DNA of 64,000 nt from Leucobacter sp042726155 (GTDB taxonomy: Bacteria; Actinomycetota; Actinomycetes; Actinomycetales; Microbacteriaceae): positions 620,001 to 684,000 of the forward strand of contig NZ_JBHXHV010000001.1 of assembly GCF_042726155.1 (NCBI RefSeq), read 5' to 3'. Made by a program: the position numbers and the translations under genes. Of this stretch, positions 1 to 7,455 are shown piece after piece. Below the pieces are notes generated by a model. It saw only the letters and a program-made list of their open reading frames with translations, was not told where the DNA came from and searched no databases. How positions within the stretch are numbered: the first letter of the stretch is position 1; every line of letters begins with the position of its first letter.

Positions 1-7
1 TCAGCAC

Positions 8-50
8 GCCGATTGTGAGCCCGCCGATTGTGAGCCCGCCGAGCGTGAAC
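8..50. repeat. 15-bp tandem repeat before the first gene
   Basis: The unit GCCGATTGTGAGCCC occurs at 8-22 and 23-37, with a degenerate third copy to about 50. A TGA at 16-18 in the frame of base 1 may be the stop of a gene lying left of the window; it overlaps a GTG at 15 that is in frame with the next gene, but that gene has a much better start at 66. Confidence 0.6.
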
Positions 51-65
51 TCAAAGGAGAGTCGT

Positions 66-989
66 ATGCAGCGAGCCGTTTCACGAGACGCCGACTGGTC
101 AGTCACGACGCGCACCGTTCCGTTCGAGGGCAACGAGACCTGGGTGCGCATTTCAACACCGCTCACGCCCGACCCTGATGCGCTCCCCGTGATCGTGCTC
201 CACGGTGGGCCGGGCATGGCTCACAATTACCTGCTGCCGCTCGAGCGCTGGGCCGGCTCGGGCCGCACGGTGATTCACTACGATCAAATCGGCTGCGGCA
301 ACAGTTCACACCTGCCAGAGGCCGATCCGGAGTATTGGACCCCGGCGTTGTTCGTGCGCGAATTCATCAACCTCGTCGACGCTCTCGGCCTGGTCGACTA
401 TCACGTCGTCGGCCAATCGTGGGGTGGCATGCTCGCGGCAGAGATTGCCGTGACGCGCCCGTCGGGTCTGCGGTCCATCGCGATTTGTAACTCGCCAGCG
501 TCGATGGAGCTGTGGGTAGCCGGCGCCGCGCGCCTGCGCACCGAACTGCCCGACGGGATGGACGAGGCGATGCGCCGCTTCGAGGACGCAGGTGAAACAG
601 ACGCGCCTGAATACCTCGAGTACGTCGATGAGTTCTACCGACGCCACGTCTGCCGCACAGAGCCGATGCCCCAGGAGTTCGTCGACAGTTCGGCGCAGAT
701 GGAGGCCGAGCCCACGGTTTATCACACGATGAATGGGCCGAATGAATTTCACGTGATCGGCACGCTGCGCAACTGGTCGATCGTGGATCGCCTGCCGCAG
801 ATCGAGGTGCCGACGCTCGTGCTCGCGGGCGAATTTGACGAGGCGACGCCTGAGACGTGGGCGCCCTTCGTCGAGCACATTCGCGACGTGAGATCGGTGG
901 TGCTGCCAGGCACCAGCCACTGCTCGCACCTCGAGGATCCCGATCTGGTGCTCGACACTGTCGGCGCCTTTCTGGCCGACCACGATTAG
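66..989 (+). CDS. pip: Proline iminopeptidase-family alpha/beta hydrolase (peptidase S33)
   Basis: A 307-residue cytoplasmic hydrolase expected to release N-terminal residues, classically proline, from short peptides or amides. The proline-iminopeptidase signature HGGPG is at residues 46-50 (oxyanion region), the nucleophile elbow GQSWGG puts the catalytic Ser at 118, and Asp258 (GEFDEATP) and His285 (GTSHCSH) complete the triad. The ATG at 66 was chosen because AAAGGAG sits 7-8 bases upstream; an in-frame GTG at 15 is the alternative. It is followed at short distance by an amino-acid permease and an acetamidase-like gene, so the physiological substrate may be an amide or amino-acid derivative rather than a peptide. 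The family assignment is firm; the substrate is not known. Confidence 0.85.
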   Translation: MQRAVSRDADWSVTTRTVPFEGNETWVRISTPLTPDPDALPVIVLHGGPGMAHNYLLPLERWAGSGRTVIHYDQIGCGNSSHLPEADPEYWTPALFVREFINLVDALGLVDYHVVGQSWGGMLAAEIAVTRPSGLRSIAICNSPASMELWVAGAARLRTELPDGMDEAMRRFEDAGETDAPEYLEYVDEFYRRHVCRTEPMPQEFVDSSAQMEAEPTVYHTMNGPNEFHVIGTLRNWSIVDRLPQIEVPTLVLAGEFDEATPETWAPFVEHIRDVRSVVLPGTSHCSHLEDPDLVLDTVGAFLADHD

Positions 990-1019
990 CCACCCGCCGC
1001 ACCCCTGAAAGGACCCACG

Positions 1020-2393
1020 ATGGCGCAGACGCCACGCGACACAGAAGTCTCGGTCGAGTCATTCGGCTACAAGCAGGAACTGAAACGCTCAATCTCGACG
1101 ACCGACCTCATCATCTACGGCCTCATCTTCATGGTGCCCATTGCCCCGTGGGCGATCTTCGGCACGGTGTATAACGAGTCGAAGGGCATGGTGCCGCTCG
1201 TCTACACGATCGGCCTCATCGCGATGATTTTCACGGCGCTGTCGTACTCGCAGATGTCGCGCCGGGTGCCGCTCGCGGGATCCCTGTTCTCGTATGTCGG
1301 CGTCGGCATACACCCGAACGTCGGGTTCTTCGCGGGCTGGTTGATCCTGCTCGACTACCTGCTCGTGCCGACGCTACTCTACGTGTTCGCGGCAGAGTCG
1401 ATGATCGGCATCTTCCCGGGCACGCCGCGCTGGATGTGGGCGCTCATCTTTGTGGCGATTAACACCGTGATTAATCTCGCGGGAGTGAACTCGATCAAGC
1501 TCATGAACCGGCTGTTCTTGATCATGGAGCTGTTCTTTGTGGTCGCATTTGTCGTGATCGCGGTCGTCGCGCTGAACGGCGGCACGATCCCTGACGCAGA
1601 GTGGTCGACGGCCCCGATCTGGGATTCCGAGAAGGTCAGCGCGCCGCTGATCGCCGCGGCACTGAGCATCGCCGTGCTGAGCTTCCTCGGTTTCGACGGC
1701 ATTGCCACGATGGCGGAGGAGTCGACGGGCGGGCACCGCTCGGCCGGCCGCGCCATGGTGACCGCACTGTTCATCGTCGCGGGACTCTTCATCGTGCAGA
1801 CGTGGCTCGCGAGCCTGCTCGCCGGTGGCGTCGACGCGTTCCCCGACGACAAGGTGGGCAACGCATTCTTCGACCTCGTGGCCGCCGCCTCTAACAGTGG
1901 CTGGGCGAAGGCGTTCTTGACCTGCAACGTGCTCGCCGTCGGCATTGCGAACGCGATGGCCGCGCAGGCAGCGACGTCGCGCCTACTCTTCTCGATGAGC
2001 CGCGACGGCAAGCTGCCCGGTTTCCTGAAGCAGCTCAACCGCAAGCAGGTGCCGCAGAACGCCATCTTGCTCGTCTCGGGTTTGAGCGCCGTGCTCGTCG
2101 TCTTCTTCGTCGGCCAGATCGGCCTGATCTCATCGATGGTGAACTTCGGCGCCCTGTCTGGATTCGTGCTGCTGCACGTCTCGGTCGTGTGGGCGTACGT
2201 CGTGCGCGACAAGTCGAAGAACTACCTGATGCACGTGATTGTGCCGGCGATCGGGTTCTTGATTATCGGCTACGTGCTGCTCAACAGCGACATCGCGGCG
2301 AAGCTCGGCGGGCTCGTCTGGCTCGCACTCGGCGTCGTGGTATTTCTGGTCTACCGCAAGAAGGGGGTCGGCATCAGCGCGAGCGACGCATGA
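1020..2393 (+). CDS. APC-family amino-acid permease
   Basis: A 457-residue polytopic membrane protein of the amino acid-polyamine-organocation superfamily, with about 12 hydrophobic segments. The N-terminal region reads as TM1 (DLIIYGLIFMVPIAPWAIFG), and the family-typical FLGFDGIATMAEES stretch lies near residues 220-235. The start ATG follows AAAGGACCCACG. It lies 30 bp after the iminopeptidase-like gene and 75 bp before the acetamidase-like gene on the same strand, so the three probably form one uptake-and-hydrolysis operon. The transported substrate cannot be told from sequence; an amino acid, amine or amide is likely. Confidence 0.88.
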   Translation: MAQTPRDTEVSVESFGYKQELKRSISTTDLIIYGLIFMVPIAPWAIFGTVYNESKGMVPLVYTIGLIAMIFTALSYSQMSRRVPLAGSLFSYVGVGIHPNVGFFAGWLILLDYLLVPTLLYVFAAESMIGIFPGTPRWMWALIFVAINTVINLAGVNSIKLMNRLFLIMELFFVVAFVVIAVVALNGGTIPDAEWSTAPIWDSEKVSAPLIAAALSIAVLSFLGFDGIATMAEESTGGHRSAGRAMVTALFIVAGLFIVQTWLASLLAGGVDAFPDDKVGNAFFDLVAAASNSGWAKAFLTCNVLAVGIANAMAAQAATSRLLFSMSRDGKLPGFLKQLNRKQVPQNAILLVSGLSAVLVVFFVGQIGLISSMVNFGALSGFVLLHVSVVWAYVVRDKSKNYLMHVIVPAIGFLIIGYVLLNSDIAAKLGGLVWLALGVVVFLVYRKKGVGISASDA

Positions 2394-2468
2394 GCTGACG
2401 AGCCATCACTACGGGTCTCGCGCCGAAGCCCACGGCGCGATCCGGCACGAAACGAATCGAGGATCACC

Positions 2469-3404
2469 ATGACCGCAATCGACCACAGGCTTGATAAGTC
2501 GCACGGCAAGCCCGGCTTTGACGCGAGCGCGGAGCCAGCTCTCCGCATCGCACCCGGCACCGGCGAAACGATCGGCTTCGAGACGAACGACGCCGTCTAC
2601 GCGCAGCTGTTCGAGCGGGGATCGCTCGACCAGGTGACCGCGCAGATTAACCCGATCACCGGCCCCGTGTATGTCGAGGGCGCCCGGCCTGGTGACACGC
2701 TGTGCGTCACCGTGCACGAGATCCAGCTGATCGACCACGGCTGGTCGGTGTACCTCCCTGGAACCGGCGCGCTCGCGGGGCGCATGGGTGACGAGGCGAT
2801 GGCGCGCCGCATTCCCATCTCGCAGGGTGAGGCAGTGCTCACCGAAACCGTGCGAACGCCAGTGCTGCCGATGATCGGATGCATCGGCACCGCGCCGGCG
2901 GAGGGGGTCGGGTCGACGATCATGCCGAGCTACTCGTTCGGCGGCAACATGGACCTCACCGACGCGCGGCCGGGCGCAAGGATCTACCTGCCCGTCGAGG
3001 TGCCGGGCGCGCTGCTCTCGATCGGTGACATTCACGCCGTGATGGCTCGCGGCGAATCATCGTTTGTCGCAATCGAGACCGAGGGTACCGCGGTTGTTTC
3101 GGTCGAGCTGGTGCAGACGCGGCCGCTGCGCGCTCCCCGCATCGAGACCGATGACGAGTGGTTGTTCGTGGGGCTCGGCGGCCCCGTTCAGGAGTCGATC
3201 AACCGGGGCTACGAAGACATGTTTGACTTCCTGGTGCTCGACCACGGCTGGGCGGCCGACGACGCCTACGTCGTCATGAGCGCTGTCGCGCACTCCGAAC
3301 TCGGTGGCCCGACGGGTGCACTCGACCCCGACCCGCTGCACCCCATGACGGCGCGCGGCGCGGTCACGGTGCACCGGCTGCCAAAGTCGGTGCTGGGCGG
3401 GTAG
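2469..3404 (+). CDS. Acetamidase/formamidase family protein
   Basis: A 311-residue protein of the FmdA/AmdA family, which hydrolyses short amides such as formamide or acetamide to ammonia and the acid. Family features seen are the early GTGETIGFETNDA stretch, NPITGPVYVEGARPGDTL, the PMIGCIGTAPAEG segment and the GGNMDLTD motif, followed by GDIHAVMARGE. Many members carry their metal or catalytic residues in these blocks. The start follows CGAGGATCACC. The gene closes the iminopeptidase/permease/amidase operon. Its TAG stop lies in the left arm of a hairpin shared with the convergent K+ transport gene. The precise amide substrate is unknown. Confidence 0.88.
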   Translation: MTAIDHRLDKSHGKPGFDASAEPALRIAPGTGETIGFETNDAVYAQLFERGSLDQVTAQINPITGPVYVEGARPGDTLCVTVHEIQLIDHGWSVYLPGTGALAGRMGDEAMARRIPISQGEAVLTETVRTPVLPMIGCIGTAPAEGVGSTIMPSYSFGGNMDLTDARPGARIYLPVEVPGALLSIGDIHAVMARGESSFVAIETEGTAVVSVELVQTRPLRAPRIETDDEWLFVGLGGPVQESINRGYEDMFDFLVLDHGWAADDAYVVMSAVAHSELGGPTGALDPDPLHPMTARGAVTVHRLPKSVLGG

Positions 3405-3432
3405 GGCGGGGCTGGGCGCCCACCCCGCCTAC
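3401..3432. terminator. Bidirectional terminator-like hairpin between convergent genes
   Basis: GTAGGGCGGGG (3401-3411) pairs with CCCCGCCTAC (3423-3432), one base bulged. The arms include the TAG stop codons of both convergent genes. There is no T-tract. Confidence 0.5.
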
Positions 3433-4094
3433 CCAATCGCTGCGAAGCGCTCCACGTCTGCGGCCGTGCCGCTCACGATGATGAGGTCATGCGTCGAAAC
3501 GATCGTGTCTTGCGTCGCGTGCGTGAACGGCTGCCCGGGCGTCTTCACGCCGACGACCGTGACGCGGTAGCGCGTGCGCACGCCGCTGTCGGTGAGGGTG
3601 CGGTTGCGAATGGAGCGCGGCGGGTACATCTTCGCGATGACGTAGTTGTCGTCGAACTGAATGAAGTCGAGCATGCTGCCGCTCAGCAGGTGCGCCACGC
3701 GCTCGCCCGCTTCGCGCTCTGGGTAGATCACGTGGTTTACGCCGATGCGTTCCAGAATCTTGCCGTGCGAAAGTGAGATCGCCTTCGCCCAGATCTGCGG
3801 CACTCCAAGATCAACGAGGTTTGCCGCGATCAGCACACTTGATTCGATCGAAGCGCCGGTCGCGACGACGGCGATTTGAAACTCGTCGGCCCCGATCTGC
3901 TTCAGCGCCTCCATGGAGCGGGCGTCGGCCTGCACCGCGTGCGTGACACGGTCTGCCCACTTCTGCACCAGGCCTGGATCGGTGTCGACGACCAACACCT
4001 CGCGATCCTGACGGTCCAACTGACCGGCCGTGGCGGCGCCGAAGCGCCCGAGCCCGATCACAATCACCGGGGCGTCACTGCGAATATCAACCAA
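3429..4094 (-). CDS. trkA: TrkA-family (KtrA-like) K+ uptake regulatory subunit
   Basis: A 221-residue cytosolic RCK protein that binds nucleotides and gates the adjacent TrkH-type channel. RCK_N begins with the Rossmann motif VIVIGLGRFGAA, and the RCK_C part lies near the C-terminus. A single RCK unit makes it Ktr-like rather than a two-RCK E. coli TrkA. I chose the TTG start at 4094 (LVDIRSDAP) because AGAAAGG lies about 8 bases upstream and the homologous domain begins there; the open frame continues upstream to 4202 but that part is unlike the family. It overlaps the trkH stop by 8 bp, which points to translational coupling. Confidence 0.85.
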   Translation of the reverse strand: MVDIRSDAPVIVIGLGRFGAATAGQLDRQDREVLVVDTDPGLVQKWADRVTHAVQADARSMEALKQIGADEFQIAVVATGASIESSVLIAANLVDLGVPQIWAKAISLSHGKILERIGVNHVIYPEREAGERVAHLLSGSMLDFIQFDDNYVIAKMYPPRSIRNRTLTDSGVRTRYRVTVVGVKTPGQPFTHATQDTIVSTHDLIIVSGTAADVERFAAIG

Positions 4095-5526
4095 CGATCG
4101 GCCTTTCTTCTGGGAGGCGGAACATGCGTGAACGGCTTGTCGCGGCGACCGCCGCCGCAAGCGTAACGGTTCCGACGCGGCCCGCCCACATGGTTGCGGC
4201 AAGGATGTATTTACCGGGGTCGTCGATTTCGGCCGAGAGTCCGGTGCTGAGACCGCAGGTGCCGAAGGCAGAGATCACCTCGAACAGCACGTAGTCGAGC
4301 GGTTGCCCGGTCATCTGCATGATGGCGACCGACGCCGCGAGCACGATCGTGGCGCCCCAGATCAAGATCGAGACGGCGACGCGCAGCACCTCGTTCGGGA
4401 TGCGGCGGTCGAACGCCTGCATATCCTTGTAGCCGCGGGCCTCAGCGTAGGCGGCGAGGAACAGCACGGCGATCGTCGTCACCTTGATGCCGCCGGCGGT
4501 CGACGCCGAACCGCCGCCGACAAACATCAGCATGTCCATTACGAGCAGCGTTGACCCGTTCATGTCGGTCGGATCCATAACGCCCAGCCCGCCAGAGCGC
4601 GTCATCACCGACATGTAGATCGAGCTGAAGAGGGTGTCTCCGAGGCCCTGGGAACCGAGAGTTTTCGTGTTGTTGAACTCGAGCCCGGCAATCGCGATCC
4701 AGCCAAAAATGACAAAAATCAGCGTCGTGGTGAGTGTGAGTTTCGCGTGCAGGCCGAGGCGCTTGTGCGTGCGCCAGCCGGCGCCCACGACGTAGCGATA
4801 GAGCGCGAAAATGACGGGAAAGCCGATGCTGCCGAGAAAGACGCCAACGGCGAGCACCGACAGTAGATAGGTGTCGGTGGCGAACGGTGCGAGGCCGCCG
4901 GGCAGCGGCACAAAGCCGGTATTGGTGAACGCGGACGCCGCGAGGTAAAACCCGTTCCAGAGCGCGTGCGCGAACGAGTACCCCTCCATCATGAGGCGGG
5001 GCGTGATGAACGCCGTGAGGGTGACTTCGATCGCCACGAGGCTGATCGCCACGGCGCTCAACAGGCCGCCGATCTCGCCGAGCCCGACCGCCTGGCTCTC
5101 AGACACATCGCGCCCCATGCGCATCGGGTTCGTGTCGCCGGCGGCGAGCAGGCGCGTGCGCAGCCCGAGCCTGCGGGTGACGGTCAGGCCGAGAATGCTC
5201 GCGAGGGTGAGCACACCAATGCCGCCAATTTGCAAGCCGCCGAGGATCAGCAACTCGCCGAAGATCGACCAGTGCGTGGCCATGTCGACGGTCGCGAGGC
5301 CCGTGACGCAGATCGCTGAAACGGCCGTGAAGAGCGCGTCGGCAAGCGGCGTCACCTCGCGACTGCTGCTCGCAATGGGCAGCGACAGCAGCGCCGTCCA
5401 CAGCAGAATCAAGCCCGTAAATACCAGCAGTGCGAAGCGTGCGGGCGACGAGTGGATCATGCTGCCGAGCCACGACTTCGGCGAAAGCAATCCGGCGAAC
5501 CGGAGGCTCGCAGCGCGTGTCCTCAC
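4087..5526 (-). CDS. trkH: TrkH-family K+ uptake channel/transporter subunit
   Basis: A 479-residue integral membrane protein forming the K+-conducting subunit. Four P-loop repeats are visible, each with the conserved glycine: AICVTGLA, AFTNTGFVP, MTRSGGLG and FGTCGLST. The GTG start at 5526 is preceded by AGCAGGAATC; an internal ATG (MIHSSPARF) at 5460 is a weaker alternative. It is co-transcribed with the downstream RCK subunit gene. The pair gives a constitutive low-copy K+ uptake system of the KtrAB type, common in actinobacteria. Upstream, about 160 bp separates it from the divergent ArsR-type gene, so each gene has its own promoter region. Confidence 0.9.
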   Translation of the reverse strand: MRTRAASLRFAGLLSPKSWLGSMIHSSPARFALLVFTGLILLWTALLSLPIASSSREVTPLADALFTAVSAICVTGLATVDMATHWSIFGELLILGGLQIGGIGVLTLASILGLTVTRRLGLRTRLLAAGDTNPMRMGRDVSESQAVGLGEIGGLLSAVAISLVAIEVTLTAFITPRLMMEGYSFAHALWNGFYLAASAFTNTGFVPLPGGLAPFATDTYLLSVLAVGVFLGSIGFPVIFALYRYVVGAGWRTHKRLGLHAKLTLTTTLIFVIFGWIAIAGLEFNNTKTLGSQGLGDTLFSSIYMSVMTRSGGLGVMDPTDMNGSTLLVMDMLMFVGGGSASTAGGIKVTTIAVLFLAAYAEARGYKDMQAFDRRIPNEVLRVAVSILIWGATIVLAASVAIMQMTGQPLDYVLFEVISAFGTCGLSTGLSAEIDDPGKYILAATMWAGRVGTVTLAAAVAATSRSRMFRLPEERPIVG

Positions 5527-5671
5527 GATTCCTGCTTTCTGGCGATGGTTTCAGTCGGGAGCCTGCCACGGGCCCGGCGCGATGCTGTCATGCTACACAT
5601 CTGCAGGGCGCCGCGCGCACGCTATCACGTAATGAGGGCCCGCTGCCAGGACAGAACCCTGCCGCTCCGAC

Positions 5672-5677
5672 TACTCT
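5672..5677 (+). promoter_or_regulatory. Candidate -10 element of a leaderless gene
   Basis: TACTCT lies 7 bases before the ATG at 5685, and no Shine-Dalgarno sequence is visible. This spacing fits transcription starting at the start codon. Confidence 0.45.
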
Positions 5678-5684
5678 GGGGGCT

Positions 5685-6149
5685 ATGCCAGATATCTTCG
5701 GAGTCATCGCCGATGCCACACGGCGCGACATTCTGCAATCCCTGCTCGAAAAGCACCTGCAGAACGCCGAGATGAGCGTCTCAGAAATCGTTGGCAAGCT
5801 CGAAATTAGCCAGCCCACTGTTTCGAAGCACCTGAAGGTGCTGCGCGAGGCTGAGCTGGTGACCGTGCGAGAAGAGGGCCAGCACCGCTTCTACTCGCTC
5901 GACCCAGAGCCGCTCGAAATGGTTGAAGACTTCGTGATTCCTTTCCTATCGGCGGGATTCGACACCGAGGTGACGGTCGAATACCTCTCTGAAGACGGCG
6001 AGCGGGTCTCAGGGCCCGACGAATACGACGAATTCGGCGAGGTGCTGCCCGAGGAAGCGACGGCGGCCGCCGAGCGCATCGGTCGCGCCGCGGCACGCGC
6101 CGAGCACCGCGTGAAAGAGCTCGTCGCACGCTTCAAACTGCGCGGATAA
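5685..6149 (+). CDS. ArsR-type winged-helix transcriptional regulator
   Basis: A 154-residue regulator. Residues 1-75 are an ArsR/SmtB-like winged helix: DATRRDILQSL as helix 1, the recognition segment EISQPTVSKHLKVLREAELV, and the wing VREEGQHRFYSL. The rest is an acidic linker and a charged C-terminal helix (AERIGRAAARAEHRVKEL) that could mediate dimerisation. There is no CxC metal site, so metal sensing is not indicated. The reading frame is open further upstream to 5430, but the domain starts at this ATG, which has a promoter-like TACTCT directly before it. It precedes the bS22 gene. The effector is unknown. Confidence 0.8.
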   Translation: MPDIFGVIADATRRDILQSLLEKHLQNAEMSVSEIVGKLEISQPTVSKHLKVLREAELVTVREEGQHRFYSLDPEPLEMVEDFVIPFLSAGFDTEVTVEYLSEDGERVSGPDEYDEFGEVLPEEATAAAERIGRAAARAEHRVKELVARFKLRG

Positions 6150-6264
6150 TCCGCTCGCTGATGGCGTTCACGCCGCTCGGTTCGCGTCAGGCGGCGAGGC
6201 AAGCTAAGATATATGTTTTATGGGCCCCGACTCCCAGCGGCCCGAGAGACGTTGTGAGGTTAAT

Positions 6265-6363
6265 GTGGGTTCAGTAATCAAGAAGCGTCGTAAGCGCATG
6301 TCGAAGAAGAAGCACCGGAAGCTGCTTCGTAAGACGCGTCACCAGCGCCGCAACAAGAAGTAA
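6265..6363 (+). CDS. 30S ribosomal protein bS22 (AURKAIP1/COX24-domain mini-protein)
   Basis: A 32-residue, extremely basic protein reading MGSVIKKRRKRMSKKKHRK and ending RHQRRNKK. It matches the actinobacterial small-subunit protein bS22 first seen in mycobacterial ribosomes, a relative of mitochondrial AURKAIP1/COX24 proteins. It starts with GTG at 6265, preceded by TTGTGAGGTTAAT as ribosome binding site, and ends with TAA. Such a short gene is easily missed by gene callers. It stands alone, 115 bp after the ArsR-type gene, and is followed within 31 bp by a strong hairpin terminator, as expected for a highly expressed monocistron. Confidence 0.92.
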   Translation: MGSVIKKRRKRMSKKKHRKLLRKTRHQRRNKK

Positions 6364-6393
6364 TCGACGCCGTCGCGAGACGGTTGATCGATG

Positions 6394-6423
6394 AAAAGCG
6401 TCGACCCCAGGGTCGGCGCTTTT
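6394..6423 (+). terminator. Intrinsic terminator after bS22
   Basis: A 13-bp stem (AAAAGCGTCGACC / GGTCGGCGCTTTT, one G-T pair) with a 4-base loop. It ends in a T-run and is flanked by A4/T4, so it can work in both directions. Confidence 0.85.
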
Positions 6424-6464
6424 CGTGTACCCGGGCGGGCTCGCGCCTCTAGACTGGGCGCATC

Positions 6465-6758
6465 ATGTCTGCCGTGCGTCTGACCCTCATCGGTAAACCG
6501 GGCTGCCATCTCTGCGATGACGCCCGCGACGTAATCGTTGGGGTGCTTGAGAGACTCACCGAGCGAGGCATCGAGACGACCCTTGAGGAACTCGACATTC
6601 TTCAGGACGCGGCACTCGCCGAGGAACACGCGGAGCACATCCCGGTCGTGCAGATTGATGGGCGTCGGCACGCGATTTGGCGAGTGGACCCGGATCGCCT
6701 CACCACCGCCGTGGTGAAAGCCGCCCGTAATCCGCTGCGCGCGCTGCGGCGCCGCTAG
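6465..6758 (+). CDS. Glutaredoxin-like thiol-disulfide protein
   Basis: A 97-residue thioredoxin-fold protein of the glutaredoxin-like (DUF836) group. After strand 1 (VRLTLIGKPG) comes the active-site pair Cys14-His-Leu-Cys17, then a helix and the cis-proline segment HIPVVQIDGRR. It probably acts in cytoplasmic disulfide exchange; the partner is unknown. TAGACT lies 9 bases before the ATG and no clear ribosome binding site is seen. The C-terminal tail (RNPLRALRRR) is basic. The next gene, for a Dabb protein, follows 37 bp downstream on the same strand and may be co-transcribed. Confidence 0.85.
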   Translation: MSAVRLTLIGKPGCHLCDDARDVIVGVLERLTERGIETTLEELDILQDAALAEEHAEHIPVVQIDGRRHAIWRVDPDRLTTAVVKAARNPLRALRRR

Positions 6759-6795
6759 TTTTACCCTGTTCGTCCCTACATTTCGAGGAGCCCTC

Positions 6796-7098
6796 ATGGC
6801 ACTGCGCCACATCGTCAGCTGGAAGTTCGCCGGAGACACCCGCGAGGAGCGCGACGTGCACGCCGCTCAGGCGATCGCTGCAATCGATCCGCTGCGCGAG
6901 ATCGTGCCCACCGTGCGGGCGCTCTCGCTGCACCGCAACGAGCTGTTCGACGGTGCGAACTACGACCTCACGCTGATCGCCGACTTCGACGATGAAGACG
7001 GCCTCGCGGTCTACGCGTCGCACCCCGAACACCTCCCGGTGATCGCCATGATGAAGGAAATCACGACGGCACGGACGGCGACAGACTTCACGGTCTAG
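6796..7098 (+). CDS. Dabb (stress-responsive A/B barrel) family protein
   Basis: A 100-residue protein of the dimeric alpha/beta-barrel Dabb family. Typical features are the N-terminal MALRHIVSWKFAG strand with conserved His, the central YDLTLIADFDDEDGLAVYASHPEH, and a C-terminal ATDFTV strand. Members include stress-induced plant proteins and small polyketide-type cyclases; bacterial stand-alone copies mostly lack an assigned function. The start follows CGAGGAGCCCTC. Downstream lies a repeat array rather than another gene. Confidence 0.85.
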   Translation: MALRHIVSWKFAGDTREERDVHAAQAIAAIDPLREIVPTVRALSLHRNELFDGANYDLTLIADFDDEDGLAVYASHPEHLPVIAMMKEITTARTATDFTV

Positions 7099-7103
7099 CG
7101 GTT

Positions 7104-7445
7104 CTCGGCGGCGCCGAGCCCCTATGTCGGCGCCGAGCCCCTTGCGCGGCGCCGAGTCCCTTGCCTGGCGCCGAGTCCCTTGCCCGATCGGGTGTTTGGA
7201 GTAGGGGTTCGGCGACGAGCTAGGGGTTCGAAGGGCTGGGCGAATCGGTGCGGGATCCTTGGAGCGGGCGGGGTCCAACGTGCGCGCCGAACCCCTCCGA
7301 AGAGCGCCGAACCCCTCCGACGAACGCCGAGTTCCTCCTGCGACGCCGAGCCCCTATGCCGGCGCCGAGCCCCTCTTGAAACGCCGAGCCCCTTGCCCGA
7401 TCGGGTGTTTGGAGTAGGGGTTCGGCGACGAACTAGGGTCTGGGC
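7104..7445. repeat. Intergenic array of a 12-13 bp motif in direct and inverted copies
   Basis: This 340-bp non-coding stretch between convergent genes holds about ten copies of GCGCCGARCCCCT (or close variants), spaced about 16-22 bp, and three inverted copies (AGGGGTTCGGCG and variants). A block of about 45 bp ending in GGGGTTCGGCGACG occurs twice, near 7180-7225 and 7391-7436, nearly identically. Reading frames across it are low-complexity artefacts. The same core forms the perfect terminator hairpin at 56235-56272. A transcription-ending or nucleoid/topology role is possible, but nothing in the sequence proves one. Confidence 0.75.
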
Positions 7446-7455
7446 CCCGGCGGGG

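Noticed and set aside
7104..7445. Possible CRISPR array
   Set aside because: Repeat spacing is irregular, units are as short as 12-13 bp and occur in both orientations, and no cas gene is near.
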